Shown: positions 17,283 through 26,010, counted from the stretch's first letter. The stretch is 64,000 nucleotides of DNA from Oleisolibacter albus (GCF_003336875.1 NZ_QGNJ01000007.1:1-64000), one strand, 5' to 3'. Numbers and translations: made by a program. The notes: a model not told the origin generated them from the letters alone.

Positions 17283-17432
17283 ATGAAGGACAATTCGCTT
17301 TTCCGCTTCGTCGCCGTCAGCGGCGCCGCCTTCCTCCTGCTGATGAGCGTTGCCGCCAGCGCCGCCGGTCCCACCGCGCCGGCCTCCTCCGTGTCCCATG
17401 TGGTGAGCCGGACCGCCACGCCGGCCCCCTGA
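17283..17432 (+). CDS. Possible 49-aa exported peptide, ending at a TGA in a longer open frame
   Basis: A short reading frame with GGGAGCAACGGC before the ATG. The first 27 residues form a good Sec signal peptide (MKDNSLFRF, then AVSGAAFLLLMSVAASA), leaving a mature part of only about 22 residues rich in Ala, Pro and Ser. Third-position GC is high, as in real genes here. After the TGA the same frame stays open to 17906, in a Cys-rich stretch. This could be a genuine small secreted peptide, a pseudogene with a premature stop, or a chance frame. No family is recognised. Confidence 0.35.
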   Translation: MKDNSLFRFVAVSGAAFLLLMSVAASAAGPTAPASSVSHVVSRTATPAP

Positions 17433-18004
17433 GGCGCAGGCGGTCCGTTCTGCCAGGTCGTCACCTCCCCGGTCACAGCGTTCGGCGCCGTGAAGAACAG
17501 GTCGGACGACACCCCGCCAGGCGCGAAATTCCGGACACTCCCGCTGGCAGCAGGGTCCCCGTGTTCCTGCTGCCTTGGCGCGTATCTCCCCGATCTGGTG
17601 ACACTCCGACCCGGGCAGCCCGTCCAGGGACTTGGCGACTGCTCCCGCCGCGCTTGTTTATGGAACAAGGGGTGCAACCGGGCCGTTGCCCCACTCAACC
17701 CGGTTGACCAGAGTCCCATCAGTTCCTCGACGCCAGATCCCCACATCGCGACCTCCCAAAGGCCCGCTCAACAGGCGGGGGCCGCTCCGTCACAACTGGA
17801 GTGCTACGCCCTGTCGCACTTTCCGGAGCCATCGTTCCCAGACAGATTGCATGTCCGTGGCATATCCGGCGGTTGCGGCTTGCCACCGGATTCCGCAGAC
17901 GACTAGATTGGAGTGGGCACTTCTTAGGCAGTCCGCCCCCGGCAGGGACGCCGGACTGCAGCGACGCCGGACAACCACCGGCGCACAGGTCGGGGGTTCG
18001 ATAG
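17433..18004. other. 572-bp region upstream of pseB, no assignable gene
   Basis: Only unrecognised frames are seen. The + frame continuous with the exported peptide is open to 17906, with third-position GC falling along its length (decay or non-coding). A - strand frame over 17255-17746 also has high third-position GC but no recognisable domain or good start. No promoter or tRNA structure was recognised. pseB begins at 18005 after GGTCGGGGGTTCGATAG. Confidence 0.4.
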
Positions 18005-19012
18005 ATGGTGGATCTGAACGGCAAGTCGGTGCTGATCACGGGCGGCACGGGGTCCTTCGGCAAGAGCTTCGCCAAGACCATCCTGGGCCAATACAAGCTG
18101 CGCCGGCTGGTCATCTATTCCCGCGACGAGCTGAAGCAGTACGAGATGGCCCAGGACCCGGCCTTCGCCGGGCGGCCGGAGATCCGGTTCTTCATCGGTG
18201 ATGTGCGCGACGTGGAACGGCTGCGCACGGCCATGCGCGGCATCGACTATGTGGTGCATGCCGCGGCGCTGAAACATGTGTCCATCGCCGAATACAACCC
18301 GTTCGAATGTGTCCGCACCAACATCATCGGTGCGGAGAACGTGGTGAAGGCAGCCATGGGCAGTGCGGTGCAGCGGGTCATCGCACTGTCCACCGACAAG
18401 GCCTGCAACCCCATCAACCTGTACGGCGCCAGCAAGCTGGCCTCCGACAAGATCTTCATCGCCGCCAACAATTATTCCGGTGGCGACGGCCCGCGCTTCG
18501 CCGTGGTGCGCTATGGCAATGTGGTGGGATCGCGCGGCAGCGTCGTGCCCTTCTTCCGCAAGCTGGTGCAGCAGGGTGCGACCGAGATCCCCATCACCGA
18601 CCCGCGCATGACGCGGTTCTGGATCACCCTGCCCCAGGGCGTGGATTTCGTGCTGTCGTCGCTGACCATGATGAAGGGGGGCGAGGTCTTCGTGCCGAAG
18701 ATCCCCAGCATGCGCGTCACGGATCTGGCCGACGTGGTGGCCCCCGGCCTGCCGCACAAGGTGGTGGGCATCCGGCCCGGCGAGAAGCTGCACGAGATGA
18801 TGATCTCGTCCGACGACAGCCGCAGCACACTGGAACTGGCCGACCGCTATATCATCTGTCCGAATTTCAGCTATTGGCGCACCGACAATTACGAGGTGGA
18901 CGGCGCCCATCCCGTGGCTGACGGGTTCTGCTACGCCAGCGACACCAACACCGACTGGCTGGACGGCGAAGGTCTGCGCCGGCTGCTGGACGAAACGCCC
19001 GACGGGCTGTGA
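18005..19012 (+). CDS. pseB: UDP-N-acetylglucosamine 4,6-dehydratase (inverting), PseB type
   Basis: A 335-aa extended SDR enzyme that converts UDP-GlcNAc to UDP-2-acetamido-2,6-dideoxy-L-arabino-4-hexulose, the first step of pseudaminic acid synthesis. The Rossmann motif ITGGTGSFGKSF is at the N-terminus. The PseB-type catalytic block LSTDKACNPINLYGASKL contains the Asp-Lys pair and the YxxxK Tyr/Lys. KHVSIAEYNPFECV.TNI and the C-terminal PSMRVTDLADVVAP are family-typical. Length matches PseB (about 330-340). pseC starts 9 bp after its stop. Confidence 0.93.
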   Translation: MVDLNGKSVLITGGTGSFGKSFAKTILGQYKLRRLVIYSRDELKQYEMAQDPAFAGRPEIRFFIGDVRDVERLRTAMRGIDYVVHAAALKHVSIAEYNPFECVRTNIIGAENVVKAAMGSAVQRVIALSTDKACNPINLYGASKLASDKIFIAANNYSGGDGPRFAVVRYGNVVGSRGSVVPFFRKLVQQGATEIPITDPRMTRFWITLPQGVDFVLSSLTMMKGGEVFVPKIPSMRVTDLADVVAPGLPHKVVGIRPGEKLHEMMISSDDSRSTLELADRYIICPNFSYWRTDNYEVDGAHPVADGFCYASDTNTDWLDGEGLRRLLDETPDGL

Positions 19013-19021
19013 GGCACCCCC

Positions 19022-20236
19022 ATGACCACCGCGCCCTTCTTGCCCTATGGCCGGCAGTGCCTCGATGAGGATGACATCGCCGCCGTGGCGGCGGTGCTGC
19101 GGGGCGACTGGCTGACCGGCGGCCCCAGCGTGGCCCGGTTCGAGCAGGCGGTGGCCGCGTATGTGGGCGCACCGGAGGGGGTGGCCTGTTCCAACGGCAC
19201 CGCCGGGCTGCATCTGGCCATGCTGGCGCTGGGCATCGGCCCCGGCGACGTGGTGGTGGTCCCCAGCCTGACCTTCCTGGCCACGGCCAATGCCGCCCGC
19301 TATGTCGGAGCGGAGGTGGTCTTCGCCGATGTGGACCCGGCCACGGGCCTGACCAGCGCCGCACATCTGGAGGCGGCGCTGGCGCGGGTGGCCGCGGGGC
19401 GGCCGCGGGTGCTGGCGCCGGTGCATCTCAACGGCCAGTGCGTGGAAATGGGCGAGGTGGGCGCCCTGGCCCGCCGGCACGGGCTGCGGGTGGTGGAGGA
19501 TGCATGTCATGCCATCGGCGCGGCACATGTGGCCGCCGATGGCACGGTCGTGCGCGTGGGCGCCTGCCCGCAGTCCGACATGGCCGTATTCTCCATGCAT
19601 CCCGTCAAGACCATCGCCATGGGTGAAGGATCGGTCGTCACCACGCGCGATGCCGAGCTGGCCCGCCGGCTGCGCCGGTTCCGCAGCCACGGCATGATCC
19701 CGGCCGCCGAGGGGGTGAGCCAGCCCGGCGAGGGGCTGGCCGCCGACGGCCAGCCCAACAGCTGGTACTATGAGATGCTCGAGCCGGGCTTCAACTACCG
19801 TGCCACCGACATCCAGTGCGCGCTGGGGCTGAGTCAGCTGGCCAAGATCGACCGTTTCCTGGCCCGCCGGCAGGCGCTGGTGGATTTGTACGACCGGTTG
19901 CTGGCCCCGCTGGCCCCTGTGGTGGCACCGATCCGGCGTATTCCCGGCTGCCGGCCGGGCTGGCATCTGTATGTGGTGCACATCGACTTCGCTGCCCTGG
20001 GCCTGGACCGGGATGCGGTGATGCGGCGGCTACGGACCGCGGGGATAGGGACCCAGGTGCATTACCTGCCGGTTCACCGCCAACCCTATTACCGCCAGCG
20101 CTATCCCGGCACGGTGCTGCCGGGCGCCGACGCGTATTATGCACGCTGCCTGTCGCTGCCGCTGTTCCCGGCCATGACCGACGGCGATGCCGAGCGGGTG
20201 GCCGCCGCTCTGGCCGATCTGGCGCGGTGCGGTTGA
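19022..20236 (+). CDS. pseC: UDP-4-amino-4,6-dideoxy-N-acetyl-beta-L-altrosamine transaminase
   Basis: A 404-aa PLP enzyme of the DegT/DnrJ/EryC1 family that aminates the PseB product. The family opening FLPYGRQCLDEDDIAAVAAVLRGDWLTGGPSVARFE is clear. The PLP lysine sits in FSMHPVKTIAMGEGSVVTT, the HPVK.ITTGEG pattern of PseC. GFNYRATDIQCALGLSQL follows, then the C-terminal half with HYLPVHRQPYYRQRY. It forms a two-gene unit with pseB. Later pathway genes (pseF, pseG, pseH) are not in the window. Confidence 0.93.
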   Translation: MTTAPFLPYGRQCLDEDDIAAVAAVLRGDWLTGGPSVARFEQAVAAYVGAPEGVACSNGTAGLHLAMLALGIGPGDVVVVPSLTFLATANAARYVGAEVVFADVDPATGLTSAAHLEAALARVAAGRPRVLAPVHLNGQCVEMGEVGALARRHGLRVVEDACHAIGAAHVAADGTVVRVGACPQSDMAVFSMHPVKTIAMGEGSVVTTRDAELARRLRRFRSHGMIPAAEGVSQPGEGLAADGQPNSWYYEMLEPGFNYRATDIQCALGLSQLAKIDRFLARRQALVDLYDRLLAPLAPVVAPIRRIPGCRPGWHLYVVHIDFAALGLDRDAVMRRLRTAGIGTQVHYLPVHRQPYYRQRYPGTVLPGADAYYARCLSLPLFPAMTDGDAERVAAALADLARCG

Positions 20237-20347
20237 CCCCGCCGACCGATCCCGGCGGCCCTGTCCTGCATTTCCCGAGAATCGGGGACTGGATCGTCTG
20301 TGGCATAGTCCGCGCCCTGCCGGACCCTATTCGTCTGCCCTGCCCCT

Positions 20348-22144
20348 ATGTCGATCCTGCACCCGTCCCCCCGTTTCCTGTCCGGTGGCAGCATCCGTGC
20401 CCGGCTGGGCCTGCATCTGCGCGACAATGATCTGGCCATCGCCCTGCTGAGTGCCGCCATCGGGCTGGTGGTGGGGCTGGGCGTTCTGGGGGTGCATCAG
20501 CTGGTCGGGCTGCTGCACACGCTGCTGTTCGGCGTGCCGGCCGGCGGGCATCTGAGCGCGGGCCGCGGACTGGCGCCGCTGGCCATCAGCATCGTGCCGG
20601 TGCTGGGAGGCCTGACACTGGGGGGCCTGGCCTGGCTGTTCGGGCGCATCACCGCCCGCGAGATCGTCGACCCGGTGGAGGCCAATGCGCTCTATGGCGG
20701 GCGCATGTCGGTGGTGGACAGCCTGCGCCTGACCGCGGTCACGCTGGTGTCCAACGGCAGCGGCGGATCGGTGGGGCTGGAAGCCGCCTATACCCAGCTG
20801 GGATCGGGCATTGCCAGCCGGCTGGGTCAATGGGCCAATCTGCGCCGCAGCGATCTGCGGCTGCTGGTGGGCTGCGGGGCGGCGGCGGCCATCGCCGCCG
20901 CCTTCAATGCGCCGCTGGCCGGCGCCTTCTACGCCTTCGAACTGGTGATCGGCGCCTATACCCTGCCAGCGTTGGTGCCGGTCTGCCTGGCCGCCGTCAG
21001 CGCCGGTCTGCTGCCGCAACTGCTGGGCCAGCCGCACCTGTTCAGCCTGGAGGGCGATCTTGCGATCCACCCGGCCGATTATGGTGTCTTTCTGGTCCAG
21101 GGCGTGCTGATCGGGCTGACCGCCATTGCCGTCATGCGCTCCGTGTCGCTGGCCGAGACGCTGTTCCGCGGCACCGGCCTGCCGGGCTGGAGCCGCCCGG
21201 CCCTGGGCGGCGCCCTGCTGGGTGGTCTGGCCCTGGTCTATCCGCAGGTGCTGGGCAGCGGCCAGGGCGCAATCCAGGATGCGCTTGACCTGCATTACGG
21301 GCTGGGCCTGGCTGCGTCCCTGTTGCTGGCCAAGGCGCTGGCCGCCGCCATCAGCCTGGGCAGTGGCTTCCGCGGCGGCCTGTTCAGCAGCAGCCTGTTC
21401 CTGGGCGCCCTGTTCGGTGTCGTGCTGGCCGAGCTGCTGCATCTGGCCCTGCCCGGCCTGGGTCCGCAGCCGGAAGCGCTGGTGCTGGTGGGCATGGCCG
21501 CCTTCGGCGCCGCGATCGTGGGCGCCCCCATCACCATGGTGCTGCTGGTGCTGGAGATGACCGGCAGCCTGCCGGCGGCGGCGGGTGTACTGACCGGCGT
21601 GCTGATGGCGGGCATGGTGGTGCGCCAGCTGTTCGGCTACAGTTTCGCCACCTGGCGCTTCCATCTGCGCGGCGTGCCGATCCAGGGCGCCCATGATGTG
21701 GGCTGGCTGCGCGAGCTGACGGCCAAGCGGCTGATGCGCACTGATCCCAAGACCGTGGCCGCCAGCATCACGCCGGCCGATCTGCGCCGGCTGCACCCGC
21801 TGGGCGGGACCAAAACCGTCTATGCGCTGGACGGCGAGGGCCGCTATGCCGGCCGGGTGGACATGGCCCATGCCCATGAGCTGGCCGACGAGCAGCTGCC
21901 GCAGACCGTGGCCGGGCTGGCCGTGGGCGCAGACCAGTTCCTGCTGCCGGATACGCCGGTGCGCACGGCGCTGAAGCGCTTCTCCGAGACGGGAGCGGAA
22001 CGGCTGCCGGTGCTGGATGGGCCGGTGACGCGGCATGTGCTGGGCTATCTCAGCGAAGCCTATGCCCTGCGCCGCTATTCGCTGGAGCTGGAGCGGCGGC
22101 GCAGCGACGAGCTGGGCGAGCGCAGCCTGTATGGCGGTGCCTGA
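20348..22144 (+). CDS. CLC-family chloride channel/transporter with C-terminal CBS-like region
   Basis: A 598-aa membrane protein. Residues about 20-440 form the CLC core. The region equivalent to the GREGP gating motif reads GSVGLEAAYTQLGSGI, so the gating Glu is kept while the usual Gly-Pro after it is Ala-Ala. The second half carries GSGFRGGLFSSSLFLGALFG and GAPITMVLLVLEMTG. About 130 residues follow the channel (LTAKRLMRTDPKTV to the end) and form a CBS-like pair. Ion and direction (channel versus Cl-/H+ exchange) cannot be decided from sequence. The gene ends in a hairpin shared with the convergent PIG-L gene. Confidence 0.85.
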   Translation: MSILHPSPRFLSGGSIRARLGLHLRDNDLAIALLSAAIGLVVGLGVLGVHQLVGLLHTLLFGVPAGGHLSAGRGLAPLAISIVPVLGGLTLGGLAWLFGRITAREIVDPVEANALYGGRMSVVDSLRLTAVTLVSNGSGGSVGLEAAYTQLGSGIASRLGQWANLRRSDLRLLVGCGAAAAIAAAFNAPLAGAFYAFELVIGAYTLPALVPVCLAAVSAGLLPQLLGQPHLFSLEGDLAIHPADYGVFLVQGVLIGLTAIAVMRSVSLAETLFRGTGLPGWSRPALGGALLGGLALVYPQVLGSGQGAIQDALDLHYGLGLAASLLLAKALAAAISLGSGFRGGLFSSSLFLGALFGVVLAELLHLALPGLGPQPEALVLVGMAAFGAAIVGAPITMVLLVLEMTGSLPAAAGVLTGVLMAGMVVRQLFGYSFATWRFHLRGVPIQGAHDVGWLRELTAKRLMRTDPKTVAASITPADLRRLHPLGGTKTVYALDGEGRYAGRVDMAHAHELADEQLPQTVAGLAVGADQFLLPDTPVRTALKRFSETGAERLPVLDGPVTRHVLGYLSEAYALRRYSLELERRRSDELGERSLYGGA

Positions 22145-22165
22145 CCCGCATCGGCGGGATCAGGC
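22139..22165. terminator. Bidirectional hairpin between convergent genes
   Basis: GCCTGA(22139-22144)-CCCGC-ATCG-GCGGG-A-TCAGGC(22160-22165) forms an 11-bp stem with one bulged base. The stop codons of the CLC gene (22142-22144) and of the PIG-L gene (complement of 22160-22162) lie in opposite arms. It has no T-run. Confidence 0.5.
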
Positions 22166-22894
22166 CCGCGCCAGCTCCCGCAGCACCATGAATCCTTCCG
22201 CCGCCGCCATGCCCACCATGGCACCGGTCCAGCAATCCAGCGCCGCCACCCCCTCCAGCGAGCGGGAATGGGGGAAGGGCCGCATCTCGGCGGCGTAGGC
22301 CTCCAGCGCTGCGCGCTTGGCCGGCTGATGGCCGCTGATATCGACGAAGCGGGTGGGCTGGAAGGCGGGGCCGATGCCGGGGCCGGCCCATTCGCTGCTG
22401 GAGGGAACGGCGAAGGCGTAGAGCGCCTGCACCGGTGACCAGGCCTGCGGCCGGCAGGCCGTCAGCACCGCCTGATGCACCACGCGGTGGTCCACATTGA
22501 GGTCGCCGCCATGATGGGTGTAGATGACGTCCGGCGTGACCGCCGCGATCTGCCGCTCCACCGCCTGGACCACGTCCAGCAGGGCCAGGCTGTCCATGCG
22601 GTTGTCGGGAAAATCCAGCAGCACCGGCGGCTGCGCCCCCAGCAGGGCGGCGGCGGTGCGGGCCGCCTGCCGCCGGGCCTCCACATGGCCGGCGGGGACA
22701 TTGCCGCGGGCATCCTCGCCATTGGTCATGAACAGCAGATGCACGACATCGCCGCCGGCGGCGTGGCGGGCGATGGTGCCGCCGCAGCCCAGCACCTCGT
22801 CATCCGGGTGGGCGGCCACGACCAGCACAGTGCGGGACAGGACGGCAGGGGCCGGAACGGCGGGGATGGTGGGAGCCGGAACGGTCGGGACCAT
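22160..22894 (-). CDS. PIG-L/LmbE-family deacetylase
   Basis: A 244-aa zinc-dependent N-deacetylase. The metal motif AAHPDDEVLGCGGT (H29, D31, D32) and the second metal/catalytic block YTHHGGDLNVDHRVVH are intact. Enzymes of this family remove acetyl groups from GlcNAc-type substrates. As last gene of the nonulosonate/glycosylation operon it probably acts on a sugar or nucleotide-sugar intermediate (inference). The ATG at 22894 has AGGAG 7 bases upstream. A GTG at 22900 would overlap the WbqC stop as GTGA and add two residues. The Ala/Pro/Val-rich first 20 residues are not conserved. Confidence 0.88.
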   Translation of the reverse strand: MVPTVPAPTIPAVPAPAVLSRTVLVVAAHPDDEVLGCGGTIARHAAGGDVVHLLFMTNGEDARGNVPAGHVEARRQAARTAAALLGAQPPVLLDFPDNRMDSLALLDVVQAVERQIAAVTPDVIYTHHGGDLNVDHRVVHQAVLTACRPQAWSPVQALYAFAVPSSSEWAGPGIGPAFQPTRFVDISGHQPAKRAALEAYAAEMRPFPHSRSLEGVAALDCWTGAMVGMAAAEGFMVLRELARA

Positions 22895-22896
22895 GG

Positions 22897-23610
22897 TCAC
22901 TCCTGCGCCAGCCCGCCGTCGGTGGCCAGGATGCCCAGGCTGTCGGGGCCATGGGTCAAGGCCAGATCAATGGCGGACATGTAGGGCTCGAAGCCGGGGA
23001 ACGCCTGGGTATAGGTGGGATGCCGGTAATCGTGGAACAGCAGCTCGATTCCGGCCGCACGGAAGGCCGCGCGGTCAAGATAGTCGCGGCCGAACGGACC
23101 GGACAGGTAGGTGGTGGCCCCCACCTCGCGGCAGAGATTGAGGATCAGCAGATCCTTGGCGTCGCGGCAGGCGAGATCGAGGCTGGAAACCACGGGCGTG
23201 GTGATGCCGAACCCCCGCAGCAGGTCACCGGTCAGCCGACGGCAGAGCGGCAGCAGCTGGCCCGGCGGATCGGCATAGACCGGTGCCAGCCGCGCCTGCC
23301 AGTCTGCGAAGAAGGGCGCGCGGCGGTAGCTGCCCTCGATGGTCTTCCAGTGCCTAGCCGCCCAATCCTGGCCGCTGTCGATGTCGATGGCGTCCAGCGG
23401 CATGTCGCCATAGCGGCCGCCACTGCGGATCGGCACGGTCAGCCAGGTCCAGCCCTGGGCCGTGCGCACCTTGTTGCGGTTGGCGAATTTGGTCCTGCTG
23501 TTGCGGTCGATCTGCACATGATCCAGCGAGATGCACAGATCCGACCGGCGGATGCGGTCGAAATAGCCGAGCCAGGGCAGATAGGCCGGCTGCATGATGG
23601 TGACGATCAT
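22897..23610 (-). CDS. WbqC-like family protein
   Basis: A 237-aa protein of the WbqC family (PF08889). The hallmark N-terminus IMQPAYLPWLGYFDRIRRSDL, then DHVQIDRNSRTKFANRNKVRT and WLTVPI, are clear. The biochemical role is not established. Members are repeatedly found in O-antigen and flagellin-glycan loci and are thought to modify or transfer sugar side groups. Its start codon overlaps the stop of the upstream methyltransferase (ATGA), and its stop overlaps or abuts the deacetylase start. Confidence 0.88.
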   Translation of the reverse strand: MIVTIMQPAYLPWLGYFDRIRRSDLCISLDHVQIDRNSRTKFANRNKVRTAQGWTWLTVPIRSGGRYGDMPLDAIDIDSGQDWAARHWKTIEGSYRRAPFFADWQARLAPVYADPPGQLLPLCRRLTGDLLRGFGITTPVVSSLDLACRDAKDLLILNLCREVGATTYLSGPFGRDYLDRAAFRAAGIELLFHDYRHPTYTQAFPGFEPYMSAIDLALTHGPDSLGILATDGGLAQE

Positions 23611-24263
23611 GCGCCAAGCCTTTCCCGCCGCAGATAGAGGGTGAAGTCGCCGCCATGGTAGTCGTGGCGCAGGGCGAGATGCGGGCTCACCGCCCGGCAG
23701 GCCGCCAGCACGGCCAGGGGATCGGCCTTGAACTCCCCCGCCTCCGCCGGGCCGCCCCAGAGGCTGAGGCAGTTGAAGGCGGCGGCCACGCGCGCGGCCC
23801 GGAACAGCCGCGCCGCCGTCGCGGCCAGGAACCCCATGGGGTCGGTGCTGCGGCGGTAGAAGATGCCGCTGGCCAGCACGAAATCATAAGCCCGGTCGCC
23901 CAGATCGGCGGCGCCGTCGGACAGAAGATGGAAGGCAGCGCCGGAATGGTGGCGGCGCGCATGCTCAACCATGGCGGGGGTGATGTCGACGCCGGTATAG
24001 GCGACCTCCAGCCCCTGCCCCCGCAGCCAGCCCAACAGATCGCCCTGGCCGCAGCCCACATCGAGCACGGAACAACCAGACCTCAGCCCGACCTCGGCCA
24101 GGACGCGGAAGCGCAGCTCCTGCCCGGCGCGGCTGCCCCAATCCACCGCCGCCGGGGTGCCAGCATGACGGCGAACCTGCTCGGTGAAGAAGGAGATGGT
24201 GCCGGCGTCGTCACCCGACACGGGCGGTGCAGGCGGGGACTGCGTGAAAGGGGGCACGGTCAT
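23607..24263 (-). CDS. Class I SAM-dependent methyltransferase
   Basis: A 218-aa Rossmann-fold methyltransferase. The SAM motif SVLDVGCGQGDLLGWL is near residue 65, with the acidic residue after the second strand in YTGVDITPAMVEHARR. Motif II-like AYDFVLASGIFYRR follows. The N-terminus is Pro-rich and poorly conserved. The substrate is unknown. By context it probably methylates the nonulosonate or a glycan intermediate. Both ends overlap neighbours by 4 bp (ATGA). Confidence 0.82.
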   Translation of the reverse strand: MTVPPFTQSPPAPPVSGDDAGTISFFTEQVRRHAGTPAAVDWGSRAGQELRFRVLAEVGLRSGCSVLDVGCGQGDLLGWLRGQGLEVAYTGVDITPAMVEHARRHHSGAAFHLLSDGAADLGDRAYDFVLASGIFYRRSTDPMGFLAATAARLFRAARVAAAFNCLSLWGGPAEAGEFKADPLAVLAACRAVSPHLALRHDYHGGDFTLYLRRERLGA

Positions 24264-24949
24264 GGCAGCCGCTCCGCCACCACGCGCCAGAAGCAGTTTG
24301 AGACGCGCCCGGGCAGCGCCATTTCCTCCACGCCGACATGCTTGACCTCGCGCAGGGTCCAGCCTACGGCGAAGAGGGCCATCAGTTGGGCATGGCCGAG
24401 GAAGCAGAGCTGGCCGCAGCCGACCAGCGGCCCGTCGGTGATGTCCACCGTCAGCCCGTCATCGATCTGGCGGCCGGCGACAAAGCTGCTGTCACGGTCG
24501 CTGTAGGCTTCCATGAAAAAGCGGCCGCCGGGACGCAAGACCCGGCGCAGTTCGGCCACGGCCCGGCGCATCCCCTCATAGCCGACACAGACCAACCCCG
24601 CCCGGTCGACGGCCAGATCGAAGAGACCGTCGGCAAAGGGCAGTGCCGTAAAGTCCCCCTGGCGCAGATCGCCCTCCAGCCCCTCGGCGGCAAAGCGGGC
24701 GCGGGCGGCGTCGATGGCGCTGGGGCTGCCGTCGATCCCGGCAACCTGGAACCCCTCCCGTGCCGCGAACCAGAGATTGTTGGCGAGGCCGCAACCGACC
24801 TCAAGCACCCGGACCGCGCTCCGCAGCCGGTCGCGCGGGGCGTTGCGATAGACGAAGCTGACGACACTGTCCCAGGGATAGCGGGCGCCGCCCCCCTCGG
24901 CATAGGTCTGTTCCCACACCGGATCGAAGGCCAGACCGGCGCCGCTCAT
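24260..24949 (-). CDS. Class I SAM-dependent methyltransferase
   Basis: A 229-aa methyltransferase starting MSGAGLAFDPVWEQTYAEGGGARYPWDSVVSF. SAM motif VLEVGCGLANNLWFAAREG is near residue 49, followed by VAGIDGSPSAIDAARARF and the post-motif LRRVLRPGGRFFMEAYSDRD. The ATG at 24949 overlaps the synthase stop (ATGA). Much longer open frames upstream are only the antisense/other-frame shadow of the synthase gene. The methylated substrate is not known. Methyl groups on flagellar nonulosonates are known elsewhere, so this is the contextual guess. Confidence 0.83.
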   Translation of the reverse strand: MSGAGLAFDPVWEQTYAEGGGARYPWDSVVSFVYRNAPRDRLRSAVRVLEVGCGLANNLWFAAREGFQVAGIDGSPSAIDAARARFAAEGLEGDLRQGDFTALPFADGLFDLAVDRAGLVCVGYEGMRRAVAELRRVLRPGGRFFMEAYSDRDSSFVAGRQIDDGLTVDITDGPLVGCGQLCFLGHAQLMALFAVGWTLREVKHVGVEEMALPGRVSNCFWRVVAERLP

Positions 24950-26010
24950 GCGAAATCCTCCGGGGTGAAGACATGGCCGGCGGGCACGGCCCGTTTCAGC
25001 CGCAAGCCAGTGATCCAGTCCGCCGCCTTGGGCGGCAGGCCGGTGCCGGGCCGGCCGAAGCCGATATCCGCCTGCATCAGCACATGGCCGGCCGGAAGCT
25101 CCGCCGCCGCCTGGCAGGACAGGCGGAAGCTGGGCTTGAACTGGCGGTCCGGGCTGACGGCCGGGACGGACAACGCCGCCTCCAGCCCGCGCACATCCCG
25201 CACCAGGGCGGCAAAGCTGTCCGGCGTTTCGGAGAACCAATGATCGGGGCCGGGCAGCCCGCGGTCGGTGGTGAAGTGCTTCTCGATCATGACGGCGCCC
25301 AGGGCCACGGCGCCCAGGGCCGCCACGGAACCGTCGGTGTGGTCGCTGAAGCCGACGAGGCAGTCCAGCGCCGCGCCCAGCCGCTGCATGCGCCGCAGAT
25401 CGACGCCGTCCAGCGGCGCTGGATAGGCCGAGACGCAATGCAGCACCACAAGATCACGTCCGCCGCCGCGCCGGAACGCCTCCACCGCATCTTCGATCTC
25501 GGCCAGGGTGGACATGCCGGTGGACAGGATGGTGGGCAGGCCGGACCGACCCATGGCCTCCACCAGTGGCAGATGGGTCAGATAATCGGAGCCGTTCTTC
25601 AGCACCGGGGCGCCGGCCGCCAGCAGATCGTCGATGCCGTCGCTATTGGTGGGCGTACTGAAGAACAGGATGCCGATGCGGCGCGCATGCTCTGCCAGAT
25701 CCGCCAGTTGGCCACGCTCCAGTTCGCAGCGCTTGAACAGATCATATTGCGGTTCGGTGACGGTGCGGCCCTGGGATCGGTAGGTCAGGGTCAGGTCCCG
25801 GCTGCGCAGGAAATCCTCGGTCCGGTAGTTCTGGAACTTGACCGCGTCGGCACCGGCGGCCTTGGCCGCCTCCATCATGGTGCGGGCCAGATCCATGTCG
25901 CCATTGTGGTTGATGCCGATCTCCGCCACCAGGAAGCAAGGATGCCCGCGCCCGATGACACGGTCGCCGAGGCGGATTTCACCGGGGAGGGTGGGGACAG
26001 ACGGGCTCAT
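24946..26010 (-). CDS. neuB: NeuB-family nonulosonate (sialic/legionaminic/pseudaminic-type) synthase
   Basis: About 354 aa. It condenses a six-carbon amino sugar with phosphoenolpyruvate to a nine-carbon ulosonic acid. The TIM barrel runs from VAEIGINHNGDMDLARTMM through KFQNYRTEDFL, LKNGSDYLTHLPLVEAM, ILSTGMSTLAEI, LHCVSAYPAP and GFSDHTDGS to MIEKHFTTDRGLPGPDHWFS. A C-terminal SAF (antifreeze-like) domain contains RPGTGLPPKAADWI. The HNG motif is closer to NeuB/LegI than to PseI (usually HSG), although pseB and pseC are nearby. ATG 26010 (MSPSVP) was chosen. ATG 26019 and GTG 26037 are in frame, and none has a strong ribosome binding site. It is first gene of a five-gene overlapping operon. 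Confidence 0.88.
   Translation of the reverse strand: MSPSVPTLPGEIRLGDRVIGRGHPCFLVAEIGINHNGDMDLARTMMEAAKAAGADAVKFQNYRTEDFLRSRDLTLTYRSQGRTVTEPQYDLFKRCELERGQLADLAEHARRIGILFFSTPTNSDGIDDLLAAGAPVLKNGSDYLTHLPLVEAMGRSGLPTILSTGMSTLAEIEDAVEAFRRGGGRDLVVLHCVSAYPAPLDGVDLRRMQRLGAALDCLVGFSDHTDGSVAALGAVALGAVMIEKHFTTDRGLPGPDHWFSETPDSFAALVRDVRGLEAALSVPAVSPDRQFKPSFRLSCQAAAELPAGHVLMQADIGFGRPGTGLPPKAADWITGLRLKRAVPAGHVFTPEDFA

Noticed and set aside
17990-18004. tRNA T-arm-like GGTCGGGGGTTCGATAG before pseB
   Set aside because: No acceptor stem, D-arm or anticodon arm can be built around it.
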